From the NCBI GenBank assembly GCA_005881435.1, contig VBHP01000034.1, positions 1-57,975 on the forward strand: a DNA stretch of 57,975 bases, read 5' to 3'. Positions 42,239 to 50,074 of this stretch are shown here, in pieces. This DNA comes from Chloroflexota bacterium (GTDB lineage Bacteria > Chloroflexota > Limnocylindria > P2-11E > CF-107). A program made the position numbers and the translations under genes. The first letter of the stretch is position 1. Each line of letters opens with the position of its first letter. Under the pieces are notes generated by a model that saw only the letters and a program-made list of their open reading frames with translations, was not told the DNA's origin and did not search any database.

Positions 42239-42876
42239 CGCGTGCGGAAAAGGACGAACGTGCTGGTGGCGATGCGCTCCGCGATCAGAACGTCGTCGTC
42301 CGCGGGCACCGCGACGATGACGCTACCGAGCCGCGCGTTGGCCAGCGTGGCGCTGCTCTGTCGCGACCCCGGCTCGACGAACGGCCCGCCACTCTCGCTG
42401 CGTACGTCGAGCACGAGCAGGCCGGTTGCGAATCGTTCCGGCCCGCGATCCGGCGGCGCGCGGCCCGCTACCGGGACCACGACCACGTCGACCCGAACGC
42501 CCGGCACGATCGCGCCGCCAAGCGCGAACCCCGGGGACACCGGGAGCGCGACGGCACGCCATCCCGCGGCCGGACGCAGACCGGAGCGGAATCCGGGCGG
42601 CGCCTCGAACGACGCACGCAGCAGCAGCTGTCCCGCCTCGAGATGCCCATGCACCACCTGGCCCACGGCCGCCTCACGGTCGACGATCGCATCGGCCGGA
42701 ACGGAATCGGCGGGCACCTCCATCGTTCCGAGATCGCTGTCATCAAGGACGGATTCGGCTTCGATCGGCCGCGCCGCAACGACGAGCGGCACACGACGCG
42801 CGTCGAGCCAGTAGCTCGCGCCCGCGATCACGCCGGCGATCAGCGCGAAGACGAGCAGCGCCCGGCGGCCGATCAA
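42235..42876 (-). CDS. cpaB: SAF-domain pilus protein CpaB/RcpC
   Basis: The 213-residue protein has one N-terminal membrane helix (LLVFALIAGVIAGASYWLDA) and a SAF domain: VPLVVAARPIEAESVLDDSDLGTMEVPADSVPADAIVD, VHGHLEAGQLLLRASF and WRAVALPVSPGFALGGAIVPGVRVDVVVV. CpaB normally helps the outer-membrane secretin; here no secretin gene is seen, so it may bridge the cell wall. The start is TTG 42876, a TTGA overlap with the secreted-protein gene. Confidence 0.87.
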   Translation of the reverse strand: MIGRRALLVFALIAGVIAGASYWLDARRVPLVVAARPIEAESVLDDSDLGTMEVPADSVPADAIVDREAAVGQVVHGHLEAGQLLLRASFEAPPGFRSGLRPAAGWRAVALPVSPGFALGGAIVPGVRVDVVVVPVAGRAPPDRGPERFATGLLVLDVRSESGGPFVEPGSRQSSATLANARLGSVIVAVPADDDVLIAERIATSTFVLFRTR

Positions 42877-43766
42877 TCGACGATCGCCGGAGAGCGCACG
42901 CCGACGCGGACGGTTCCCTCGCGTTCCACCGGTGATCCGCCGAAGGACGGCGCGACACGTACGCGAAGGGTCAGCACCCAGGTCTCGCCCGGAGGCGCGA
43001 GTCGAAGCCACTGACCCTGAAGCGGCGCCGTGGCGTCGTGCCAGCCGGCGGTGTTCGTGGCGTCGTTCACGCCGCCGACGAACGACCACGCCAGGAGCGT
43101 CGCGGCGCCGCGCATGTTGACGCGAAGCGCGTACGCGGCGCCGCGCGCGACCTCGATGCTGTCGAGCAGCGCCGGGCCACCGCTCGGGTCCACGCCGATT
43201 GTGATCGGACCGAGCGTCGGCGCAGGCGTTCGTGGTGCAGCGACCGGTGCTGGCGTCGTCGGCACCGGAACGAGACGCGTCGCCGTGGTCGGCGTGGGTG
43301 TTCGCGCGGGCTGTGGCGTCGCGGCGCGGCGTCGCGCCAGCTCGCTGTCGTCCTGGAAGAACACGATGCTCACCGGCTGGAATCGGGTGCCGTCGAAGAC
43401 GAAGTTTTGGTAGTAGGTCCCGGCGACGAGAGTTCCGTCGGACAGTGAGGCTCTGCCGTTGAACGCCCGGCCGTCATAGGGGCTGCGGACGCCGGTCCCG
43501 ACGTACGCCAGGACGCGCGCGTAGGTGTCGGTGATCCGGTGCTGCGTGGTTGTGGAGTAGGTCGTCAGGTCTCCGCTGCGCGTGACGACGTCGGCGACGT
43601 ATACGTCCGTGACGCGGTAGACACCCGACGGCACGCGCGGCGGCGAAGCGGCCGGCGTCGCGGTCGCCCGCGGCGAACGGCTCGCGCCTCCGCCGTCCGA
43701 GACGACGGCGTCGGCCGGCGCCGCCGCGGACAGGACGATCGCGGACACGAGCAGCGCCCGCTTCAT
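42873..43766 (-). CDS. Secreted Pro/Thr-rich protein of the tad operon
   Basis: The 297-residue protein has a signal peptide (MKRALLVSAIVLSAAAPADA). An N-terminal module reads GVYRVTDVYVADVVTRSGDLTTYS with a Phe-rich YQNFVFDGTRFQPVSIVFF, then comes a Pro/Thr-rich linker (about 150-190). The C-terminal beta-rich domain reads SFVGGVNDATNTAGWHDATAPLQGQWLRLAPPGETWVLTLRVRV. I know no family for it. ATGA coupling to both neighbours and its place between pseudopilins and CpaB suggest an extracellular pilus component or cell-wall piece. Confidence 0.7.
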   Translation of the reverse strand: MKRALLVSAIVLSAAAPADAVVSDGGGASRSPRATATPAASPPRVPSGVYRVTDVYVADVVTRSGDLTTYSTTTQHRITDTYARVLAYVGTGVRSPYDGRAFNGRASLSDGTLVAGTYYQNFVFDGTRFQPVSIVFFQDDSELARRRAATPQPARTPTPTTATRLVPVPTTPAPVAAPRTPAPTLGPITIGVDPSGGPALLDSIEVARGAAYALRVNMRGAATLLAWSFVGGVNDATNTAGWHDATAPLQGQWLRLAPPGETWVLTLRVRVAPSFGGSPVEREGTVRVGVRSPAIVD

Positions 43767-44209
43767 CGCGCCGTCGCCGTGGCGGTGACGTGCAGCGTGG
43801 TGCTGTCGCGCAGCGCGGCCAGCACCAGCAGCGGCGCACGAACGGGCGCGTCGAATGAGATGCGGATGCCGGCGCCATCGACGAGCGCGACCTCCGCCGA
43901 GCGGGCCAATGCGTCGGGCGTCGTTCCGGCGAGGCGCGTCGCCAGCGGCGCGAGCTCTTTGGCCAGGAGCTCGCGCGCCACCTCTGGCGCCGACGCCGCG
44001 AGGCGGTACCTGCCGTCGACCGCCAGCGCGACACGATCCTGCTCGTTCACGGCCGACGTCGCCGCCAGATCCGCGGCCGTGATCAGCCGCGCGCGCGTGA
44101 CACGCAGCGCACCGAGCTCCACGACGAACGCGAGCAGGATCAGGAACATCGGCAGCAGCAGGGTCGCGTACAGCACCGCGATGCCGTCTTCGTCCCGCAC
44201 GAAGGTCAT
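43763..44209 (-). CDS. Pseudopilin-like protein (TadE/TadF type)
   Basis: The 148-residue protein starts MTFVRDEDGIAVLYATLLLPMFLILLAFVVELGALRVTRARLITAADLAATSAVNE, which is the TadE/TadG-type N-terminal helix with the (A)ADLAATSA tail. The Glu at +5 of normal prepilins is Tyr (DG/IAVLY), so it may escape prepilin peptidase or be processed differently. The start is ATG 44209 in an ATGA overlap. Confidence 0.82.
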   Translation of the reverse strand: MTFVRDEDGIAVLYATLLLPMFLILLAFVVELGALRVTRARLITAADLAATSAVNEQDRVALAVDGRYRLAASAPEVARELLAKELAPLATRLAGTTPDALARSAEVALVDGAGIRISFDAPVRAPLLVLAALRDSTTLHVTATATAR

Positions 44210-44592
44210 CGGTTCACCTCGCCGCGAGCCACGAACTCGGAGCGCAGCGCGAGGTCCAAGGCGGGAATGAAGGGGATCGCGAGCCGGTGATGCGTCGTCA
44301 CTCGGACCGTGAGTGGCTCGCGCCACCCGACGCGCGAGGGCGCGATCTCGACCTCCGCGCTCGCGGCATCGATGCCTGCGGCGCGCAACGACTCTCCCAG
44401 CAGCGCTCTCACCTCGACGGAGTCGCCGCCGACCTCTCCCGCGAAACGAGCCGTCTGCGCGGTCGCGGCGTCCTGTCCGATCCAGCGTTGCAACGCGTCG
44501 CCAAAGGAGACGATGCCGAAGAGCAACGGCGTGAGCATGGTCAACGCCAACACCGACTCGACCGCGGTGCTCCCACCTTCGTCGCGGATCAA
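44206..44592 (-). CDS. TadE-like pseudopilin
   Basis: The 128-residue protein has the site DEGG/STAVESVLALTMLTPLLFGIVSFGDAL with Glu at +5 and one helix, and a compact mature domain. The start is TTG 44592, TTGA with the pilin gene, so pilin and pseudopilin are translationally coupled. Confidence 0.85.
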   Translation of the reverse strand: MIRDEGGSTAVESVLALTMLTPLLFGIVSFGDALQRWIGQDAATAQTARFAGEVGGDSVEVRALLGESLRAAGIDAASAEVEIAPSRVGWREPLTVRVTTHHRLAIPFIPALDLALRSEFVARGEVNR

Positions 44593-44753
44593 CGGATCCC
44601 CTGCAGCTGTGCCACGAGCGCTTGCAGCCGGCTCACCAGACCGTTGTTCCAAGACTGCACGCCGATGACAAGCGTTCCCAGGACGACCGCGGCGCCGACG
44701 ATGTACTCGACCGTGGACATGCCGCCGTCGCCGGAGAGCATCTGATCACGCAT
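44589..44753 (-). CDS. flp: Flp-type major pilin (54 residues)
   Basis: This gene is easily missed. It encodes MRDQMLSGDGG, then MSTVEYIVGAAVVLGTLVIG and a 23-residue tail. GG/MSTVEY is a class III prepilin site with Glu-Tyr at +5/+6, as in Flp pilins, and the hydrophobic stretch is the assembly helix. An AAAGGGGTG ribosome site stands before ATG 44753. As first gene of the core tad operon, it is most likely the fibre subunit. The prepilin peptidase (TadV) is not in the window. Confidence 0.88.
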   Translation of the reverse strand: MRDQMLSGDGGMSTVEYIVGAAVVLGTLVIGVQSWNNGLVSRLQALVAQLQGIR

Positions 44754-44843
44754 CGCGCACCCCTTTCACACCCGCCGAAGTGCGCGAAGGGTGCGGCGCG
44801 CGTCGAGACGCGGCCTACGGGACTGTGGGCTGGTACCGCGGTA

Positions 44844-45629
44844 CTAGAGGGACAGGCGGCCGGCGTCGTGGAAGATGCGGAGCTGATCGCGCCGGATGTA
44901 CCCGCACACGGCGACGTTCGCCTGTTGCGCCAGCGACACCGCGAGCTCGGTTGGGCTCGTGCGTGATGCGGCGATCGCGACGCCAAGACGCGTGCACTTC
45001 ACCAGCATCTCGCTGGAGATCCGTCCGCTGGTGAGGATGGCCTTGCCCGCGGTCGGGAGATCGCGCAGCAGCGCCTCGCCGGCGATGCGGTCGATGGTGT
45101 TGTGCCGCCCGATGTCCTCGACCACGAGCTCCAGGCCGTCTTCGCCGAAGAGACCCGCGCAGTGCGAGCCGCCGTGCTCGCGATAGCCCTCGGCGCCCTC
45201 GAGCAGCTCCTCCATCCACGCCATCAGCTGCTCCGGCCGCACGCGGATGCCCGAGCCGACCGGAACGACGTCGAGGGAGAAGGTCACGCCGCGGCCGCAG
45301 CCGGACGTGAGGATGCGTTTGCGCTCGTGCGGAACCGGCCGTGCGCTCATCGCCAGGCGCACGTCGACGACGGTCTCGTCGTCGCAGACCTTCATCAATG
45401 CCACGTCGTCGACCGTATGGATGATGTCCTCGACGCGAAGGAAGCCCAGCGCCAGCGCCATTACTCGGACCGGAGAGCACGCCACGGTGGCGAGCTCCGC
45501 GCCGTCGACGTTGATCGTGATCGCCCGTTCCGACGGAGGGGTCCGCTCCAGCAGCGTGATCTTGCCGTCGCGGTACAGCCGCGGCGGCCCCGGACGTTCG
45601 GTACGGTGGACCTGCTCCTCGACGGCCAT
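44844..45629 (-). CDS. fdhD: Formate dehydrogenase sulfurtransferase FdhD
   Basis: FdhD passes sulfur from a desulfurase to the molybdenum cofactor of formate dehydrogenase. The 261-residue protein has RPGPPRLYRDGKITLLERTPPSERAITINVDG, ILTSGCGRGVTF and the cofactor-binding VVEDIGRHNTIDRIAGEAL and ILTSGRISSEMLVK. The active loop keeps only one of the two Cys of the E. coli type (GCGRG for CGVC). With mobA and tatA it points to a formate dehydrogenase elsewhere in the genome. Confidence 0.94.
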   Translation of the reverse strand: MAVEEQVHRTERPGPPRLYRDGKITLLERTPPSERAITINVDGAELATVACSPVRVMALALGFLRVEDIIHTVDDVALMKVCDDETVVDVRLAMSARPVPHERKRILTSGCGRGVTFSLDVVPVGSGIRVRPEQLMAWMEELLEGAEGYREHGGSHCAGLFGEDGLELVVEDIGRHNTIDRIAGEALLRDLPTAGKAILTSGRISSEMLVKCTRLGVAIAASRTSPTELAVSLAQQANVAVCGYIRRDQLRIFHDAGRLSL

Positions 45630-45645
45630 GACGACGAGTCTAGGT

Positions 45646-46293
45646 CTAGCGCGCCGCCGCGATGCCCGCGCGAATCGTCGTCTCGTCCATCGGGCCGCCT
45701 AGCTCGACGTGTTTGACCAGACCGTCGGCGCCGATGAAGAAGGTGTTCGGCACGCCGATGAGGCTGTAGCGCCGCGAGGTCTGGCCGTTGGGATCGATGA
45801 TCGGCGTCAGATTCCGCAGCTCCAGGCGATCGAAGAACGTCGCGACCTGATCCTGGTCCTCCTGCAGGTCCATCTCCAGGAACACGACGTTCGGTTCGGT
45901 CTGTGCCACCCGCTGTAGCGCCGGCATCTCGGCGCGACACGGTCCGCACCACGTCGCCCACCAGTTCACCACGACGACCCGGCCGCGGAGCTCGGCCAGT
46001 GTGTGTCGTGTGCGATCGGGCGCCTGCCATTCGAAGTTCGGTGCGGGCGCGCCTTCGCGGCCGGTCGACTTCCCGAGCGAATCGTCAGGAAGATTCGTGC
46101 GCACCAGCGCGATCTTGGTGGGGACCGGCTCTGGCGGCGCCGGCTGGAACGGGAGGGTGGCGCCGGACAGGACCCAGACCGACGCGGCGATGACCGCGGT
46201 CACGACGACGCCGGTCAGGAGCCGCGGCAGCTTCGCCGCGTCGACCTTGCCTTCAGCCAGACGCTGCTCGCGGTCGGCCTCGGCCGCCGTCAC
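45646..46293 (-). CDS. TlpA/ResA-like membrane-anchored thioredoxin
   Basis: The 215-residue protein has a short cytoplasmic tail, one helix (RLLTGVVVTAVIAASVWVLSGA), and an extracytoplasmic thioredoxin fold: VVVVNWWATWCGPCRAEMPALQRVAQ (CxxC) and cis-Pro in LIGVPNTFFIGADG. It reduces disulfides in cytochrome c or other exported proteins with electrons from CcdA, encoded directly upstream. GTG 46293 forms GTGA with ccdA. Confidence 0.92.
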   Translation of the reverse strand: MTAAEADREQRLAEGKVDAAKLPRLLTGVVVTAVIAASVWVLSGATLPFQPAPPEPVPTKIALVRTNLPDDSLGKSTGREGAPAPNFEWQAPDRTRHTLAELRGRVVVVNWWATWCGPCRAEMPALQRVAQTEPNVVFLEMDLQEDQDQVATFFDRLELRNLTPIIDPNGQTSRRYSLIGVPNTFFIGADGLVKHVELGGPMDETTIRAGIAAAR

Positions 46294-46988
46294 GGAAACG
46301 TCAGGCTGTAGAAGTTCAGGAGTCCGGCGACTTGGGTGAAGCGCCCGGATACGAGGAGCACGCCCATCGCGATCACGAGCGTACCACCCGTGATCTCGAT
46401 CACCCGCGCGCGCCGCTGTAACGCGTGAAGCAGTCCGCGCGAGCGATCCAGCGCGAGCGCGGCGAGCAAGAACGGCAGGCCGAGACCGAGCGCATAGGCG
46501 AACAGCAATGTGCCCCCCGCCGCCAGGTTCGTGGTCGACAGCAGCAGCCCGAGGATCGCCGCGAGATAGGGCCCGACGCACGGCGTCCATCCCGCTCCGA
46601 ACGACACGCCGACGCCGAATGATCGCCAGATCGATCCTGGCACGCCGCGAACGTCCGCCTGTCGGGTCATCGCCAGGAATGGCAGCGTGATCACCCCGGC
46701 CAGATGCATGCCGAGCACGATCAGCAGCACGCCGCCGGCGCGCTGGGCCCACAGGATCAGATCGCCCGCGGCAGCGGCGAAGATAGCGATCGCGATCCAC
46801 AGCACGGTGAACACGGCGGAGAAGCCGAGCACGAACGCCGTCGCGTGCAACAGGGCGCGCGACCGCTCGACGCGTTCGCCGCGTACCGCCGCGCCGGTGA
46901 GGTCGGCGAGAAAGGCCGGGACCAGCGGCAACACGCACGGAGAAAGGAACGACAGCAAGCCCGCGCCGAACGCGATCGCGACGTTCAC
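46290..46988 (-). CDS. ccdA: Cytochrome c biogenesis/thiol-disulfide transmembrane protein CcdA
   Basis: The 232-residue protein has six membrane helices and the two conserved Cys: GAGLLSFLSPCVLPLVPAF and GVGVSFGAGWTPCVGPYLAAILG. It carries reducing power across the membrane to the TlpA partner downstream. The start is GTG 46988. It may serve cytochrome maturation, or the Cys-rich exported pilus proteins of the neighbouring tad genes; the second role is inference from context. Confidence 0.94.
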   Translation of the reverse strand: MNVAIAFGAGLLSFLSPCVLPLVPAFLADLTGAAVRGERVERSRALLHATAFVLGFSAVFTVLWIAIAIFAAAAGDLILWAQRAGGVLLIVLGMHLAGVITLPFLAMTRQADVRGVPGSIWRSFGVGVSFGAGWTPCVGPYLAAILGLLLSTTNLAAGGTLLFAYALGLGLPFLLAALALDRSRGLLHALQRRARVIEITGGTLVIAMGVLLVSGRFTQVAGLLNFYSLTFP

Positions 46989-47064
46989 GCAACTAGTATC
47001 GCGAGCGTGCCAGAGATCTCTCTTAGGACGTGCCCCGAATCCGCGCCGGGGTGAGCTCCGTCGG

Positions 47065-48651
47065 CTACTGCACCACGAGATGCACCGGGTTGCCGCGGAT
47101 GTTGACCTCCCAGGTCGTGATGTCCTGCGTGCCGGTGGCACCGACCGTGTACTCGATCTTCCACCAGCCCGGCTCTGTCTCTCCCGACGGCGTGGGCGCG
47201 TCGTAGGTCGCGGGAAGCTGGACGGTAAATGTGACCCACTGGTTGTTGTAGAAGGTCGTAGTGCTGTTCGAGGTCTGCAGCGAAGTCTGCGGCCCGCCAC
47301 TAACGGGCGCCCCACCGGAGCTGCCCGTCGCGGTGAAGGTGAACGTTGCGTTCGCGTAACCGGTCGTCGTCGGCTGCTTGATCCGCAGCGTGGTGTTCGC
47401 CACGTCGCCCGGGTCGAAGAGTCTGATCTCGAGCGTCTTGCCGGCGTGCACGGCGTCCACCTGCGCGAGATAGAAGACTGCGGGGCTCGTCCCAAAATTC
47501 ACGTACGCGCACATCCGGCTTTGGCCATAGACGCGCGCTCCGGTTCCAGCCATTGTGGTGATCCCAATACCGAAGTCGTTCACGGCGTTCTGTCCGGTGG
47601 TGCCGCTTCTCGTCGTGACCTGGAGACGGTACTCGCCGGGGCCCAGGCCAGACGTGAGCTGCCACCACGCGTTGTGATAGGGGCTGGACTGACAGTCGGC
47701 GGAGCTCGAACCCGTGTACCCGCTGCCGTAGTTCTGGTCGCCCTTGTAATTGGTGCCCTTGTCGACGTAGTCCATGCTGGAGAAGAGGCCACCGTCGCTC
47801 GCTATCAAGGTGTCGTCGGTCGTGGAATACGGAGTGCCATTCATGTCCCAGAGCTTGAATTCGGTGGTGACGTTGCGCGTGCTTCCGACACTGAACCAGA
47901 AGTCGCCGGTCCCGAGACGCTGGTAGGGGGCTGTCGTCCGGTGGCCGGTCGCGCAGAAGATGGGGTCGAAGATCCACACCGCACCCCCGGTCGCGTCGGC
48001 CGGTAACTCGATGAGGTACGAGTAGCCGTTCGGGTCGTATGCGGCGTTCAGCGTGGGGTTGCCGTTGTAGTACGGCGAGTAGGCGTCGCCGTTCGAAGTA
48101 TCGGTACCTTTCGTTTCGACAGCACCCCAGAAGCCCTGCGGCGCCAGCGTCCCGCTCCCACTTGCCGAGACGACCTCGGGGCACGATCCCGGAGTGTCGG
48201 TGTTCCGACACATGCTCGCGATCCCGAAGTAGTCCTGCGGGCTGCCCATCGGGACCGGCAGGACGAACTCCGCACGGGCGCTGCGGATTCCTTGCATCGT
48301 CGAGATACCGAGCAGGCTCGCGAAATACGTCCGCACCGGACCCTGGATCGTCACGAGCATCATCTGCTTGTTGATTGGGTCTTGTTGTGGCGTGACGGTC
48401 ACGCCCCCCGTGCCGCTCGTGTAGCCGTTTTTGGTCGCCTCGGCCCGCGCCGCGTTGAGCCCGCCGGCAAGGTTCCCCGGCAGGTAGACCACGCCCGCGA
48501 GTGCCGCCGCGTCCGCCGCGCCTTGCATACGAAGGAGGTTGAGCTCGAACCAACCGACGTCGATGGCGAGACCGACGACCCCGAGGAGCACGGTCAGGCA
48601 GAGCCCGACGATGACGATCGTCTGGCCGCCGTTCTCTCTAGCGAGTCGCAT
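47065..48651 (-). CDS. TadG-like pilus-assembly protein (large exported domain)
   Basis: The 528-residue protein starts MRLARENGGQTIVIVGLCLTVLLGVVGLAIDVGWFELNLLRMQGAADAAALAGVVYLPGN, the TadG helix and tail. The exported part (about 60-528) is rich in Gly, Thr and aromatic residues, with several Cys (CRNTDTPGSC, CATGH, ADCQSS, MCAYV) and a C-terminal beta-sandwich-like NNQWVTFTVQLPATYDAP...GWWKIEYTV. It may be an adhesive tip subunit. It overlaps the preceding TadE gene by 14 bases. Confidence 0.88.
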   Translation of the reverse strand: MRLARENGGQTIVIVGLCLTVLLGVVGLAIDVGWFELNLLRMQGAADAAALAGVVYLPGNLAGGLNAARAEATKNGYTSGTGGVTVTPQQDPINKQMMLVTIQGPVRTYFASLLGISTMQGIRSARAEFVLPVPMGSPQDYFGIASMCRNTDTPGSCPEVVSASGSGTLAPQGFWGAVETKGTDTSNGDAYSPYYNGNPTLNAAYDPNGYSYLIELPADATGGAVWIFDPIFCATGHRTTAPYQRLGTGDFWFSVGSTRNVTTEFKLWDMNGTPYSTTDDTLIASDGGLFSSMDYVDKGTNYKGDQNYGSGYTGSSSADCQSSPYHNAWWQLTSGLGPGEYRLQVTTRSGTTGQNAVNDFGIGITTMAGTGARVYGQSRMCAYVNFGTSPAVFYLAQVDAVHAGKTLEIRLFDPGDVANTTLRIKQPTTTGYANATFTFTATGSSGGAPVSGGPQTSLQTSNSTTTFYNNQWVTFTVQLPATYDAPTPSGETEPGWWKIEYTVGATGTQDITTWEVNIRGNPVHLVVQ

Positions 48652-49228
48652 TGAGCGTCATGACGGTCGTCGCGCTGAGGTTGATGGCGGTGAACGGCAT
48701 GAAATAACGGAGCGGCGTGCGGCTCCGGTACAGATAGCGCACGGTGATGCCGACGGAGTCGGCAGGAGTGACATTGTTGCGAACGCAGGCGGTCCAGGTG
48801 TTGCTCTGCTCGGCGAAGTCCAGCCGTTCTCCGCCGATCAGTGGGCCCGCATTGAGCGCGTACGTCCATTGGTTGACCGCGCCCGTGGTCTCTGCCCCGC
48901 TCAGGGTCGATTTATAGATGCGGATCTCGCTCACATCAGCGAGCGAGATTTGCGTACCAGACGCCGTGAGCACGCGCTCCACGGCGGCCACGACCGCGGG
49001 GTCGACGGTCGCTGCGTTGGGCGACTGACCGCTCCCGCAGCCAAGCGGTCCCCCGCCATTGGCGAGCGCGCCCGCGACGCGAGCGCCTTCACGAGCTGCG
49101 GCGGTCAGGACCATCGTATGGTTCAGCGCAGAGCCGAACTCGATAACGCCGAAGACAAGCAGCACCATCATCGGGAGCGCCAGAGCCAGTTCGATAATCG
49201 CCTGGCCGCCGTCCTCCTTGCGGTTCAT
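48638..49228 (-). CDS. TadE-like pseudopilin
   Basis: The 196-residue protein has EDGG/QAIIELALALPMMVLLVFGVIEFGSALNHTMVLTAAAREGARVAGA, a complete TadE signature with Glu at +5, and a long mature domain with three Cys. The start is ATG 49228, ATGA with the upstream gene. Confidence 0.92.
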   Translation of the reverse strand: MNRKEDGGQAIIELALALPMMVLLVFGVIEFGSALNHTMVLTAAAREGARVAGALANGGGPLGCGSGQSPNAATVDPAVVAAVERVLTASGTQISLADVSEIRIYKSTLSGAETTGAVNQWTYALNAGPLIGGERLDFAEQSNTWTACVRNNVTPADSVGITVRYLYRSRTPLRYFMPFTAINLSATTVMTLNATR

Positions 49229-49812
49229 AGCGTCGGCTCTATCCGTACGGCGGTGCTCCGCTGAAACGTGATCGCCCCGGCGATGTACCGCCCGAAGGAT
49301 GTGACCCACTGGTGCGTGTACGTGATGCGAACGCCGACGGTGTCAACGGTCGTGTGTGTGCTGTCACAACCAGCCAGGACGTCGCAGCGTTCCGCCTCGG
49401 CGTAACGGTTCGTGGACAGCGTGTACGGAACGGTGCTCGAGGAACCGTCACTGTTCACGCACGTGGTCGAGCCGCCTCGGTCGTAAACGTTGGCATTCGA
49501 TCCGACCTGATCCCCGTTCGGGTCGGACCAGTAGATCTCCACGCGAGAGACCCGGGCGGGCGTCGCCGGAGGAGTGAGGTTGCGCTCGATGGCCTGAAGC
49601 ACCAGGCAATCGGTGCCGGCGCCCCGTCCGCCCTCGGCAGCGAGCAGCGCTGCCACTCGGCTCGCGTAGTTCAACGAACTCGATGCGCTGAGCACAAAGC
49701 CGAACTCGACGAGCCCAAAGAGCAGCAGCAGAAAAACGGGCAGCACCAGCGCGAATTCGATCAGCGCTTGCCCGCTCTCGGACGAGGTGGTGGTACCCCG
49801 CCGCACGATCAT
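49225..49812 (-). CDS. TadE-like pseudopilin
   Basis: The 195-residue protein has SESG/QALIEFALVLPVFLLLLFGLVEFGFVLSASSSLNYASRVAALLAAEGG, again with Glu at +5. The mature domain has four Cys (CLVLQ, TTCVN, CDVLAGC). ATG 49812 (MIVRRGTTT) is chosen over a GTG at 49833. It opens the second trio of TadE-TadE-TadG genes, which mirrors the plus-strand trio at 34.6 kb. Confidence 0.92.
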   Translation of the reverse strand: MIVRRGTTTSSESGQALIEFALVLPVFLLLLFGLVEFGFVLSASSSLNYASRVAALLAAEGGRGAGTDCLVLQAIERNLTPPATPARVSRVEIYWSDPNGDQVGSNANVYDRGGSTTCVNSDGSSSTVPYTLSTNRYAEAERCDVLAGCDSTHTTVDTVGVRITYTHQWVTSFGRYIAGAITFQRSTAVRIEPTL

Positions 49813-49976
49813 GCCGCAGTAAAGAATCGCCAATCATGCGCCGCTTCGCGCCCGTACTTCCGGCTAATCGTTAGTCAGCACGCTAAACCCCGGCCCGCAG
49901 GCGCGGGGCCCAACAAAATCAGGGTCTGTACGCAAACGGAACGTCACCCCACGCGAGCCTGCAAGCGCTAAACCCA

Positions 49977-49992
49977 TGGCACGAACGCTGCA
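49977..49992 (+). promoter_or_regulatory. Candidate sigma-54 (-24/-12) promoter
   Basis: tggcacgaacgctgca matches the sigma-54 consensus TGGCACGN4TTGCA at all but one defined position, with the exact 10-base spacing between GG and GC. It lies 83 bases before the start of the secreted-protein gene, so the mRNA would have a leader of about 70 bases. The 230 bases between the divergent TadE gene and this gene hold no other clear element. Confidence 0.7.
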
Positions 49993-50074
49993 GCCGGGCG
50001 CCTGCAAGCGCGATCGGCGTTCGGCATGGCCCACCGTCGATCGTCCCAGCCCAGAAACACCGTGGAGGCCCGAC

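Noticed and set aside
44828-44846. Palindrome gtaccgcggtac before fdhD's end as an operator
   Set aside because: It lies at the 3' end of fdhD, is short, and is expected by chance in GC-rich DNA.
49890-49917. A second sigma-54-like GG/GC pair on the minus strand before the TadE trio
   Set aside because: The surrounding bases do not match TGGCACG and the stretch is better read as a GC-rich imperfect palindrome.
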